Assembly: GCA_029060285.1 (NCBI GenBank)
Contig: JAIDUH010000071.1
Location: 1-45,901, forward strand
Length of the DNA: 45,901 nucleotides
Direction of reading: 5' to 3'
DNA from: Muribaculaceae bacterium
GTDB taxonomy: Bacteria > Bacteroidota > Bacteroidia > Bacteroidales > Muribaculaceae
Under the pieces are notes generated by a model. The model worked only from the letters and a program-made list of their open reading frames with translations. It was not told where the DNA came from and made no database searches. Every line of letters starts with the position of its first letter. Position 1 is the first letter of the stretch. Both the position numbers and the translations under genes were made by a program. Below, in pieces: positions 18,369-27,760 of this stretch.

Positions 18369-18383
18369 CCTTTATCAGCATTT

Positions 18384-18419
18384 TTTGTTGCATAGGTTCG
18401 ATTTTTTTTGTAATTTTGC
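18384..18419 (+). promoter_or_regulatory. Promoter for the lipoprotein-SurA-OstA operon
   Basis: TAATTTTGC at 18411-18419 matches the -7 box; TTTG at 18384-18387 (spacing 23) or GTTG at 18387-18390 (spacing 20) could be the -33 box. The ATG at 18427 follows the -7 box by only 7 bases, so the transcript would be leaderless or nearly so. Confidence 0.6.
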
Positions 18420-18426
18420 TGATTAG

Positions 18427-19299
18427 ATGAGAAAAACGGAACTTTTACTTCTGAGCTGTCTCGGAATTGCCGCCGGATGTAGACACGGAGCAACTGAACC
18501 CGTGGCATCTGACTGTGAAATCGTGGCGCAATACCGCGATTCAGTGCTTCTGTTGTCTGACATCGTCAGGCAACTTCCCCCCGGGATTAGCTCAGCCGAC
18601 AGCGTAGCTCTCATCAAAAAGATCGTAGACCAATGGATTGACGGATTTCTGATTGAAGACCTTGCAGCAGGACAAATCGATGATATGGATCGCATCAACT
18701 CGCTGACAGCTGACTACAAAAGAAGCCTTATAGCGGATTCCTACAGAAGAAAAATGCGCAGGAATGGCGTCCAACCAGTCGACATGGATGGTGTGAAGGC
18801 CTACTATAAGTCTCATCTCAACGAATTGCGACTTGAACGCCCTATCGTAAAGGGACTGTATATCAGGGTCCCGGCTTCTTCCAAGTTTGTCGACGATATT
18901 CGCCAATGGATGAAGAATGCTGACCCGGATTCTTACGACGCTTTGGAAAATACCGGACGTCGTGAGGCTTCAGCTTTCCGATATTTTGCCGACCAATGGG
19001 TAGACTTCGACGCCATTGCCGGGGAAATACCTCAAAAACTTGGAGACGGTGACCAGTTTGTGGAGTATAATGTTGATTTTGAAACGGAACTTAATGGCAT
19101 GATCTACATTCTTCACCTGACCGATTTTCGAAAAAGCGGATCGACCATGCCTATCGAGTATGCTACCCCAATAATTGAAGACAGATTGAAGGCTCTTCAT
19201 CTCGCTGACTACGAAAAAGGGCTGGTCAAGGCTATTCGCGCCACTGCAATTGAAAAAGGAATTTTAAAAGAAGGCACTTACATCATACAGAACAGATGA
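18427..19299 (+). CDS. SurA-like lipoprotein without a recognisable parvulin domain
   Basis: A 290-residue putative lipoprotein: an N-terminal hydrophobic stretch MRKTELLLLSCLGIAAGC with a lipobox-like site at C18. The body is mostly helical (SVALIKKIVDQWIDGFLIEDLA, ADYKRSLIADSYRRKMRR, VDMDGVKAYYKSHLNELRL), matching the SurA N- and C-terminal substrate-binding parts. The parvulin HxxL/GWH motifs of the neighbours are missing. It overlaps the next SurA-like gene by 4 bases (ATGA), so the two are translationally coupled. It is probably a chaperone partner rather than an isomerase. Confidence 0.7.
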   Translation: MRKTELLLLSCLGIAAGCRHGATEPVASDCEIVAQYRDSVLLLSDIVRQLPPGISSADSVALIKKIVDQWIDGFLIEDLAAGQIDDMDRINSLTADYKRSLIADSYRRKMRRNGVQPVDMDGVKAYYKSHLNELRLERPIVKGLYIRVPASSKFVDDIRQWMKNADPDSYDALENTGRREASAFRYFADQWVDFDAIAGEIPQKLGDGDQFVEYNVDFETELNGMIYILHLTDFRKSGSTMPIEYATPIIEDRLKALHLADYEKGLVKAIRATAIEKGILKEGTYIIQNR

Positions 19300-20702
19300 A
19301 AAAGACAATGACTATAGGACTCTTAGCTGCAACGGCTCTATCTTTAGGCGTCGCAGCAACTGCCGAAACAAAGGAGAGCCCCAAAAAGAACGTTATAGAC
19401 GAAGTGGCTTGGATAGTGGGTGACAACGCTATCTACAAGTCGGAAATTGAAGAAGAATATTCGCAGATGCGCAGCATGGGTGCCAGCCCCGGCGGTGATC
19501 CTTATTGTGTGATCCCGGAGCAACTCGCTGTGGAAAAACTTTATCTGCATCAGGGAAAGCTCGACACTATCGAACCTCCCATCAGCAGTCTATCACCAAG
19601 AGTAGAGATGCAACTCAACTATTTCGTAAAAGGACTTGGAAGCCGCGAGAAAGTGGAAGAATACTTCCGTAAACCTTGGAATTCACTCCGTGATGAGGTC
19701 ATGGAAAAGATGAAAGCCAACTATATCAAGGAGACGGTGCAAGACAATCTTACGAAAAACGTCAAAGCTACCCCAAACGACGTTAAAAAATATTTCGCCA
19801 AGCTCCCTGCCGACAGCCTTCCATACGTGCCTATGCAGGTCGAGGTGCAGATCATGCAGCTTAACCCCATTATACCAAAGCAGGAAATTGAAGACGTAAA
19901 GGCCCGATTGCGCGATTTTTCAGACCGTATCACCAAGGGAGAAGCTGATTTCTACACTCTTGCGGTTCTTTATAGCGAAGACCCTGGAAGTGCAACAAAA
20001 GGTGGAGAGCTCGGATTTACAACTCGCTCTACTTACGTGCCTGAATTTGCTAATGTCGCTTTCAACCTCAACGATCCTAAGAAAGTTAGCCGTATCGTGC
20101 AGACTGAATTCGGCTATCACATCATCCAGTTTATCGACAGAAAGGGAGACGAGGTCAACGTCCGGCATATTCTTCTCAAGCCGAAGGTCAGTGAAAAGGA
20201 CTTGAGGGATGCCACCATGCGACTTGACTCAATTAGAAAAGAAATCGTAGCCGGACAGTTCACTTTCGATGAGAGCACTCGCTTCTTTAGCCAGGACAAG
20301 GACTCCCGCAACAATAAGGGACTTATGATAAATTCAAATCCTGAAAGCGAACGTGCTGGCACCACACGATTCGAAATGCAGGATCTCCCTCCTGAGATTG
20401 CCCGCCGTATCGAAAGCATGCAACCCGGCGACATTAGCCAACCTTTCATCATGACTGACCCCAAGAAAAACCAGGAAGTAGCAGTCATGGTTAGGCTGAA
20501 GGAAAGAATCCCCGGGCATTCTGCCAACCTTACGGAAGACTATAACATGCTGAGGCGTATGTATGAAAACCATACCAAAGAGCAGATAATCAAAGACTGG
20601 GTTGAGAAGAAGATCAAAGACACTTACGTGCACATTTCCGAAGGTTGGAACAATTGCGAGTTCAAATACGAGGGTTGGGAGAAGGAGAAGGCTGAAAACT
20701 AA
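19296..20702 (+). CDS. surA: SurA-like periplasmic chaperone / peptidyl-prolyl isomerase
   Basis: A 468-residue secreted chaperone for outer-membrane proteins. After the signal peptide (MKKTMTIGLLAATALSLGVAATA) comes a SurA_N region (VIDEVAWIVGDNAIYKSEIEEEY). Two parvulin modules follow: about 185-285 (VEVQIMQLNP, GGELGFTTRSTYVPEFANVAFNL, EFGYHIIQFID) and about 288-400 (NVRHILLKP, FFSQDKDSRNNKGLM, PGDISQPF). It is coupled to the upstream lipoprotein gene by a 4-base overlap and abuts the OstA-like gene with no gap. The symbol rests on architecture; Bacteroidetes carry several such paralogues. Confidence 0.85.
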   Translation: MKKTMTIGLLAATALSLGVAATAETKESPKKNVIDEVAWIVGDNAIYKSEIEEEYSQMRSMGASPGGDPYCVIPEQLAVEKLYLHQGKLDTIEPPISSLSPRVEMQLNYFVKGLGSREKVEEYFRKPWNSLRDEVMEKMKANYIKETVQDNLTKNVKATPNDVKKYFAKLPADSLPYVPMQVEVQIMQLNPIIPKQEIEDVKARLRDFSDRITKGEADFYTLAVLYSEDPGSATKGGELGFTTRSTYVPEFANVAFNLNDPKKVSRIVQTEFGYHIIQFIDRKGDEVNVRHILLKPKVSEKDLRDATMRLDSIRKEIVAGQFTFDESTRFFSQDKDSRNNKGLMINSNPESERAGTTRFEMQDLPPEIARRIESMQPGDISQPFIMTDPKKNQEVAVMVRLKERIPGHSANLTEDYNMLRRMYENHTKEQIIKDWVEKKIKDTYVHISEGWNNCEFKYEGWEKEKAEN

Positions 20703-22946
20703 ATGACTCGGTATCAAAAGGGACTTTTATGCATCATCGGACTGATGTCACTGATTTTTATCGGTGACATCGCTTTCAGTGCCTATTCTCAGCAAGTCAA
20801 AAAGAAAGAGGCCCAGAAAAAAGAGGAAACTTATACTCGCCCGGCTCCCTCAAGACCAATCAAACCGGTTATCCCTTCTGAAAACAGATATCAGAGTGAC
20901 AAGGTTTTCCTTGAATATGCCGACAGCCTATACAAGCTCCAGCCTGCCTGGAATGACACAACTGAGAAACAGATCGTGACTGGCAATGTAAAATTCCGAC
21001 AGGGCTCCCTCTGGATGTTCTGCGATTCAGCCTATTATTATCCGGAGATAAACTCCCTTGATGCATTCGGACATATCCGGATGGAGCAAGGGGATACTCT
21101 TTTCGTCTGGGCTGACCAACTCTATTACAACGGAGATGCACGTCTTGCAAAACTTACAAAAGGCCCGTCCGAACCTAAAGTCCGACTCAAAGACCCAACC
21201 GGCGAATTATTGACTGATACTCTCGATTATGACGTAGACCTTGAAACGGGATTTTACGGTTGTGGCGGACTCCTGAAAGATGATGTCAACACTCTGACTT
21301 CCGTATTCGGTCAATACAACAGCCACACCAAAGACGCCGAGTTCTTCTATGATGTGGAACTCATCAATCATAAAGACAATTTCACACTTCTTAGCGACAC
21401 CCTTTACTATAATACTGGCAATCATATGGCCCGTATTGACAGTCCTACTGATATTTATGGTCCTAACGACACTATCTATACCAGCAAAGGATGGTATAAT
21501 ACCCAGCTCGGCAACCTTGAGATGATACATCGCTCGACAATAATTCATAAGGACTCTCTCGGGCGTGCCACTACCCTTGAAGGCGACTCCATAGTATATG
21601 ACAATGCTTCAAGAATAAGTTGGGCATATCAGTATCGGGACATCACGAAACTTTCGCAACCTACCATAATAACCGATACAGCAAACAAACTTATTCTCAT
21701 AAGTGCATTCGGTATGTACAACGACTCCACCAAGGAAGCCTTTGCCACCGGATATCCACTCCTTAAGGAATACTCTCGACCTGACACCCTATTTCTGAGA
21801 GCTGATTCCATCTTCACCTATATACGCCAAGACACTATCAGAGAACCAAAGTTCCATCCTGACAAATTCGTAATAGAACCATTTAAGGCAGACAACTTTG
21901 AATATCTTGAATGGACTTACAATGACGACGACATGCTTGCCCCCATTTCAAAAGACGAAATGAAGTCAATGCTCATTTCTATGCTTCAGATTATCAAGAA
22001 AGAACATGAACCTGTCCCTGAAACGGTACCCGATCAGATTGATGATATGACGATTGATGATATGACAATTCAGGAAGACGACTTATCATTATCCTCCGAC
22101 AGTATAGAGTCTTCATATGAAGAATTATTTGATTCATCCGACTCCATCATTCTTTCCTCTGATTCTGTCATCATTGCTTCAGACAGCATTTCAGTTTCGG
22201 GTGATTCCGTTGCCTCGACTCCTATTGATAGCTCATTGCAAAGGAGAAGAAATTCTCCTTCTGCATCTACAAAACCTCAAGAGCAAGAACAGGAAATTGA
22301 GATGATCATTAAGGAAATACGCGATTATCATGTTGCGAAAGCTTATCCAAGAGCCAGGTTCTTCAACCAAGACATACAGGGAGTTGCTGACACTTTGGAA
22401 ATCTATGAAAATGATTCCCTGATGTTTATGAAGCGCAAACCGGTGGTGTGGAACGGAGAGCGACAAGTCAACGGTGAGGAAATCATACTGCATTTCAACG
22501 ACTCCACCATTGATTATGCCAACCTTCCACGATCCGGATTCATGGCTGAACACGTTGACGAGGATTTCTACAACCAACTTTCCGGTAAAAAAATGGAAGC
22601 ATGGTTTGAAGACGATTACTTGAAACGTCTTTACGTCGACGGCAATGTGCAGGTCATAATGCTCCCTATGGAAAATGACTCATCCTTTAATAAGCTCGTT
22701 GACGCTGAGAGCAGTTATATGAATGTCGAATTGGAAAACAAGCAGATTCAAAAGATAAAGATGTGGCCTGAAGTCACAGGCAATACCACCCCGATATTCC
22801 TTGTAAAGAAAGCCCAGAAATATCTTCCTAATTTCCGATGGCTTGATGCAATCAGACCTAAGCGAATTGAAATCGACGGAGTCTTACGCTGGGATGACGA
22901 GCTGGGAGAAATACCGGAACTTCTCGAACAATATTTCTCTGAATAG
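20703..22946 (+). CDS. OstA/LptA-like protein of LPS transport
   Basis: A 747-residue protein with an N-terminal hydrophobic anchor or signal (LLCIIGLMSLIFIGDIAFSA). Residues about 50-400 consist of repeated short beta-strands of the OstA/LptA jellyroll type (GNVKFRQGSLWMFCDSAYYYPEINSLDAFGHIRMEQGDT). LptA-family proteins carry lipopolysaccharide across the periplasm, and Bacteroidetes OstA-like proteins are larger. A low-complexity acidic Ser/Asp linker lies at about 460-510 (SDSIESSYEELFDSSDSI), then a further beta-rich part. It starts immediately after the SurA-like stop, so the operon combines chaperone and LPS-transport roles. Confidence 0.82.
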   Translation: MTRYQKGLLCIIGLMSLIFIGDIAFSAYSQQVKKKEAQKKEETYTRPAPSRPIKPVIPSENRYQSDKVFLEYADSLYKLQPAWNDTTEKQIVTGNVKFRQGSLWMFCDSAYYYPEINSLDAFGHIRMEQGDTLFVWADQLYYNGDARLAKLTKGPSEPKVRLKDPTGELLTDTLDYDVDLETGFYGCGGLLKDDVNTLTSVFGQYNSHTKDAEFFYDVELINHKDNFTLLSDTLYYNTGNHMARIDSPTDIYGPNDTIYTSKGWYNTQLGNLEMIHRSTIIHKDSLGRATTLEGDSIVYDNASRISWAYQYRDITKLSQPTIITDTANKLILISAFGMYNDSTKEAFATGYPLLKEYSRPDTLFLRADSIFTYIRQDTIREPKFHPDKFVIEPFKADNFEYLEWTYNDDDMLAPISKDEMKSMLISMLQIIKKEHEPVPETVPDQIDDMTIDDMTIQEDDLSLSSDSIESSYEELFDSSDSIILSSDSVIIASDSISVSGDSVASTPIDSSLQRRRNSPSASTKPQEQEQEIEMIIKEIRDYHVAKAYPRARFFNQDIQGVADTLEIYENDSLMFMKRKPVVWNGERQVNGEEIILHFNDSTIDYANLPRSGFMAEHVDEDFYNQLSGKKMEAWFEDDYLKRLYVDGNVQVIMLPMENDSSFNKLVDAESSYMNVELENKQIQKIKMWPEVTGNTTPIFLVKKAQKYLPNFRWLDAIRPKRIEIDGVLRWDDELGEIPELLEQYFSE

Positions 22947-23049
22947 CGATGTCTCACCAAAGAAGGTCTTCTTATAGTTGGGCTTGAGAAACTTAAACGA
23001 CTAATCATAATTAACGTATCATTTATAATTTATAATCTTTCATTAAATT

Positions 23050-24966
23050 ATGGATGTCATAAGACTGTTGCCAGACTCGGTAGCCAACCAAATTGCAGCC
23101 GGTGAAGTGATTCAACGTCCGGCCTCGGTCATCAAAGAACTCGTGGAAAATGCTGCCGATGCCGGCGCTACCGACATTAAAATTTTCATCAAAGATGCCG
23201 GGAAGACCCTCATTCAGGTCGTAGACAATGGAAAGGGCATGTCTGAGACAGATGCCCGAATGGCTTTTGAACGCCATGCCACTTCAAAGATTAAAAGTGC
23301 TGAGGATCTTTTTTCACTTCATACCATGGGGTTCCGTGGCGAAGCCCTCCCGTCGATTTGTGCCATCTCGCAAGTTGAACTCCGCACCCGTACTGAAGAT
23401 GCTCAGATGGGCACTCGCCTATTGATAAATGGCTCTGCCGTAGAAAGCCAGGAGCCATGCATGTGCGAAAAAGGCACTTCAATCAGTATTCGCAACCTCT
23501 TCTATAATCTCCCTGCGCGAAGAAAGTTTCTTAAGTCTGATGCCGGAGAACTTGGACACATAATGCGTGAGTTTGAGCGCATGGCTCTCGTCAACAACAA
23601 TCTCCGTATAAGCATTGATACAGGAAGCAGGGTTGTAGATCTTCGTCCGGGTTCGATGCTTCAAAGAATCAATGACATCTGGAAGAACAACCTGAATATG
23701 CAATTGATTCCTATTGACGTGGATACGGATCTCGTAAAGATTCAGGGCTACGTTTCGCGCCCGGAGTTTGCCCGCCGCCGAAATGCGCTATGGCATTTAA
23801 TAGCAAACGGTCGCCATATCAATCACCTTAAGATGCACAAAGTGATCACCGGATGCTTTGAGAATCTCATAGCCACTGACACTCAACCGTGCTATTTCTT
23901 CAAAATTCAAGTAGATCCGTCGGAAATCGACATTAACATTCATCCGAGCAAGAATGAAGTAAAGCTTGAACGGGAAAAGGAAATCCTGAGTATCCTGGGA
24001 GCAAGCATAAAGGCTGCCCTCGGCAAGTTTGCAGCTACTCCTCAGATTGACTTCGACACTGATCTTGTACCCGTCCAGTCTCCCAAAGAAGGTGCACCGG
24101 AAAACCCTGAAATCCAGGTTCCCCCCGATTATAACCCATTTGATATCCCTTCAGGCACAGAGTTCATAATGCCTCAAGACAACGGCTCTCATGCCGGTAA
24201 TGATTATGAATCTCCATTCGGCTCCAATCACTACACAAACAATTACTACAAGTCGGCAAAACAGGGCAATGTTCGCAACTGGGACACCCTTTATAATCGG
24301 TTCATGAACCGTCAAGAAGAATCCGCTCGCGACAAAATGCCTGTAGAAGGAGTCCTCCCGGCAATAGATGAAAATCCTCGCCTACCGGGAATGTATTGCT
24401 TTCAATATGCAGACAAGTATATAGTCACAAGCACACGTGGCGGAGTGATGATTGTCGACCAGCATCGTGCCCATTTGAAAATACTCTTTGAAGACTGCCT
24501 GAGAAATGTAAAAAGAATGGAGGTGACAAGCCAACGAATTCTGTTTCCTGAATCGATATCCCTTGATTTTGATCAGCAGGATGCTCTCGCCCGCGTCCAA
24601 ACCGAACTGGCAGCACTCGGTTTCTCTCTCGAATATGAAGAAGGAAACAAGTGGCAGATAGCTGCAGTGCCTTCCATGATAAGCCAAAGCGACGCAAAAG
24701 AAACCGTATTGAGAATACTGGAATCCGTAATGGAAGATTCAGATAACTATTGCACCACTCCCAATCCCGTTGACGACATGATGGAGAGGATGGCTCTCGT
24801 AATGGCTAAAAGCGCCGCTATCACAAGAGGACGCAAACTCAGTGCAAGCGAAATGGAAAACCTCATAGGCCAACTTATGTCGCTTCCCGACCCTTCCTTG
24901 ACTCCATCAGGCAAGCTTATCTTCACGATTCTTGACGAGGATAGGCTAAAATCGCTGCTTAACTAA
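23050..24966 (+). CDS. mutL: DNA mismatch repair protein MutL
   Basis: A 638-residue GHKL ATPase that links MutS mismatch recognition to strand removal. N-terminal ATPase motifs are intact: E30 and N34 in KELVENAADAGATDI, DNGKGM (59-64) and GFRGEAL (94-100), followed by GTSISIRNLFYNLPARRKFLK. The C-terminal dimerisation region contains DQHRAHLKILFED, which resembles the MutL endonuclease motif but lacks its internal glutamate, so nicking activity is uncertain. Residues about 335-430 form a low-complexity linker. It follows the OstA-like gene after 103 bases with no obvious terminator. Confidence 0.95.
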   Translation: MDVIRLLPDSVANQIAAGEVIQRPASVIKELVENAADAGATDIKIFIKDAGKTLIQVVDNGKGMSETDARMAFERHATSKIKSAEDLFSLHTMGFRGEALPSICAISQVELRTRTEDAQMGTRLLINGSAVESQEPCMCEKGTSISIRNLFYNLPARRKFLKSDAGELGHIMREFERMALVNNNLRISIDTGSRVVDLRPGSMLQRINDIWKNNLNMQLIPIDVDTDLVKIQGYVSRPEFARRRNALWHLIANGRHINHLKMHKVITGCFENLIATDTQPCYFFKIQVDPSEIDINIHPSKNEVKLEREKEILSILGASIKAALGKFAATPQIDFDTDLVPVQSPKEGAPENPEIQVPPDYNPFDIPSGTEFIMPQDNGSHAGNDYESPFGSNHYTNNYYKSAKQGNVRNWDTLYNRFMNRQEESARDKMPVEGVLPAIDENPRLPGMYCFQYADKYIVTSTRGGVMIVDQHRAHLKILFEDCLRNVKRMEVTSQRILFPESISLDFDQQDALARVQTELAALGFSLEYEEGNKWQIAAVPSMISQSDAKETVLRILESVMEDSDNYCTTPNPVDDMMERMALVMAKSAAITRGRKLSASEMENLIGQLMSLPDPSLTPSGKLIFTILDEDRLKSLLN

Positions 24967-25194
24967 AGCCGTGTTTTTTGAATGAAGGCTTTTTCATTCA
25001 TATGCACGAAAGCATCATTGTCAAAAAACAACAATTTTTATTGTCAACAGATTTTATAGACCTATATATCTCAACATTTTAAAAATAATATTTGAAGATT
25101 TCCACTAAAATTCGTTTGGAAAAGTCTATGTTTTTTAGAAAAAATTTACGAACTTTGCATCGAAATATCAAACAACTTTTACTGCTTTAACCAA

Positions 25195-27735
25195 ATGTCT
25201 GACCACGCAAAACATTACACCGGAGACGAAGCTTATAAGGGAGCACTCGAATATTTCAACGGTGACGAACTCGCAGCCCGAGTTTGGGCAAGCAAATATG
25301 CTCTTAAAGACTCTTACGGTCATCTCTATGAGCGTACTCCTGACGATATGCACCATCGCATTGCGTCAGAATTAGCGCGAATTGAAAACAAATATCCCAA
25401 TCCTATGAGTGAGCAGGAAATCTTTGATCTTATCAAAGACTTCCGCTACATTGTGCCGCAAGGAAGTCCGATGGCTGGAATCGGCAATAATTTTCAAGTA
25501 GGCTCTCTATCCAACTGCTTCGTAATCGGACTTGACGGTCATCCTGACTCTTATGGAGGAATTATCCGAGAAGATGAAGAGCAAGTGCAGCTGATGAAAC
25601 GACGTGGCGGTGTAGGACACGATCTTAGCCATCTGCGTCCGAAAGGCACTCCTGTCAAGAACTCTGCCATTACTTCCACAGGTCTTGTTCCGTTTATGGA
25701 ACGCTACAGCAACTCCACACGTGAGGTAGCTCAGGACGGACGGCGTGGCGCCCTGATGCTCACGGTTAGCATCAAGCATCCTGATTCTGAAGGCTTCATA
25801 GATGCCAAGATGGAGCAAGGGAAAGTCACCGGTGCCAATGTTTCGGTACGTATCGACGACACTTTCATGCTCTGCGCTGAAAGCGGGACTCCATATGTCC
25901 AGAAATTCCCAGTCAATTCAGACGACCCAATCTTCACCCGTGAAATAGATGCCACGGCACTTTGGAAAAAGATCGTCCACAATGCTTGGAAGAGTGCCGA
26001 ACCAGGAGTCCTCTTCTGGGATACTATAATTAAAGAAAGTGTACCGGATTGCTATGAAGACCTTGGGTTTGAAACCATCTCTACAAATCCATGTGGAGAA
26101 ATTCCCCTTTGTCCCTATGACAGCTGCCGATTGACTGCAATTAATCTATTCAGCTACGTCAAAAATCCATTCACTCCGGAGGCAAGCTTTGATTTTGATC
26201 TATTTAAAAAGCACGTAGGGAAAGCGCAGCGGATAATGGACGACATCATCGACCTCGAAATGGAGAAGATCGAAAAGATCATAGCCAAAATCAAGGAAGA
26301 CCCCGAAACTGATGAAGTCAAATCTACTGAACTTCATCTCTGGGAGAAAATCCGTGACAAAACCCTTCTCGGAAGACGCACCGGTTGCGGCACTACGGGC
26401 GAAGGAGATATGCTGGCGGCTCTCGGGCTTCGCTATGGCACGCCGGAAGCCACTGCCTTCTCAACAGAAGTTCACAAGCAACTTGCACTCGCATACTACT
26501 CTGCTTCCGTGGATGCAGCCGAAGAACGCGGCGCTTTCGAAATCTACGATGCAGAAAGAGAAAAGAACAATCCATTCATCAAAAGAATCAAGGAAGCAGA
26601 TCCCGCCCTTTATGAACGCATGGTGAAGCACGGACGACGAAACATCGCTTGCCTTACAATTGCTCCGACCGGCACCACATCTCTTATGACCCGGACCACT
26701 TCCGGTCTGGAACCCGTATTCCTTCCCGTATATAAGCGCAGACGTAAGATTGTGCCCGGCGACGAAAACGTCAGCGTAGATTTCGTCGACGAAGTGGGAG
26801 AAGCTTACGAAGAGTTCCTTGTATACCATCCTAAATTTATCGAATGGATGCGTATTAACGGCATGGAGCCTAAGAAAAACATGACTCAGGAAGAAGTTGA
26901 CGAATTGGTCAAGAAGTCTCCTTATTATAAGGCTACATCCAACGATATCGACTGGATGGAGAAAGTGCGTATGCAAGGTGCTGTCCAAAAATGGGTAGAC
27001 CACTCAATATCTGTCACTATAAATCTTCCTTCCGACGTCACGGAAGAACTTGTCGGCAATCTCTATATGGAAGCTTGGAAAGCCGGATGTAAAGGTTGCA
27101 CTGTGTATCGCGACGGCTCCCGCAACAATGTGCTTGAAGCAGTAAAGAAAAAAGCTGACAACAAAGCCGCTCTCATACATACACCTGACCATGTGGTGAA
27201 ACGCCCGATGGAACTTGAAGCTGATGTAGTCAGATTCCAAAACAATAAAGAGAAATGGATTGCTTTCGTAGGTCTGGTCGATGGAAAGCCTTACGAGATT
27301 TTCACCGGTCTTGCAGATGATGAAGACGGAATATTCTGCCCCAAGAGCATCAACCATGGCAAGATTATCAAACAAGTGCTCCCTGATGGACGCAAACGAT
27401 ATGACTTCCAGTTCATCAACAAGCGTGGATATAAGACAACAATCGAAGGTCTCAGCGAAAAATTCAAACCGGAATTTTGGAATTATGCAAAATTAATTTC
27501 CGGGGTACTTCGCTACGGTATGCCTATCGATCAAGTGATAAAACTCGTTCAGGGACTGGAACTTGACTCCAACAGCATCAACACTTGGAAAAACGGTGTA
27601 GAACGTGCTCTTAAGAAATATATCCCAAATGGCACTGCCGGAAGTGGAAAATGTCCGAACTGTGGAGCCGAGTCACTTGTTTATCAAGAAGGGTGTCTTA
27701 TTTGCACTTCCTGCGGCAACTCCCGCTGCGGATAA
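25195..27735 (+). CDS. nrdJ: Adenosylcobalamin-dependent (class II) ribonucleotide reductase
   Basis: An 846-residue enzyme that makes deoxyribonucleotides using vitamin B12 as radical source, independent of oxygen. Active-site residues can be placed: C108 in SNCFVIG, then N298, C300 and E302 in STNPCGEIPL, and C311 eleven residues on, the same spacing as in characterised NrdJ. The C-terminus carries a zinc-ribbon-like CPNCG and CTSCGNSRCG tail expected to re-reduce the active site. The 228 bases upstream contain no recognisable cobalamin riboswitch. malQ starts 25 bases downstream. Confidence 0.95.
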   Translation: MSDHAKHYTGDEAYKGALEYFNGDELAARVWASKYALKDSYGHLYERTPDDMHHRIASELARIENKYPNPMSEQEIFDLIKDFRYIVPQGSPMAGIGNNFQVGSLSNCFVIGLDGHPDSYGGIIREDEEQVQLMKRRGGVGHDLSHLRPKGTPVKNSAITSTGLVPFMERYSNSTREVAQDGRRGALMLTVSIKHPDSEGFIDAKMEQGKVTGANVSVRIDDTFMLCAESGTPYVQKFPVNSDDPIFTREIDATALWKKIVHNAWKSAEPGVLFWDTIIKESVPDCYEDLGFETISTNPCGEIPLCPYDSCRLTAINLFSYVKNPFTPEASFDFDLFKKHVGKAQRIMDDIIDLEMEKIEKIIAKIKEDPETDEVKSTELHLWEKIRDKTLLGRRTGCGTTGEGDMLAALGLRYGTPEATAFSTEVHKQLALAYYSASVDAAEERGAFEIYDAEREKNNPFIKRIKEADPALYERMVKHGRRNIACLTIAPTGTTSLMTRTTSGLEPVFLPVYKRRRKIVPGDENVSVDFVDEVGEAYEEFLVYHPKFIEWMRINGMEPKKNMTQEEVDELVKKSPYYKATSNDIDWMEKVRMQGAVQKWVDHSISVTINLPSDVTEELVGNLYMEAWKAGCKGCTVYRDGSRNNVLEAVKKKADNKAALIHTPDHVVKRPMELEADVVRFQNNKEKWIAFVGLVDGKPYEIFTGLADDEDGIFCPKSINHGKIIKQVLPDGRKRYDFQFINKRGYKTTIEGLSEKFKPEFWNYAKLISGVLRYGMPIDQVIKLVQGLELDSNSINTWKNGVERALKKYIPNGTAGSGKCPNCGAESLVYQEGCLICTSCGNSRCG

Positions 27736-27760
27736 TTTGAAATCTAAAAGTAAAAAAGCC

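Noticed and set aside
24967-25194. Cobalamin riboswitch expected before nrdJ
   Set aside because: The 228 bases are AT-rich and lack a B12-box-like conserved core; only weak hairpins and an imperfect -7 box (GAACTTTGC) are seen.
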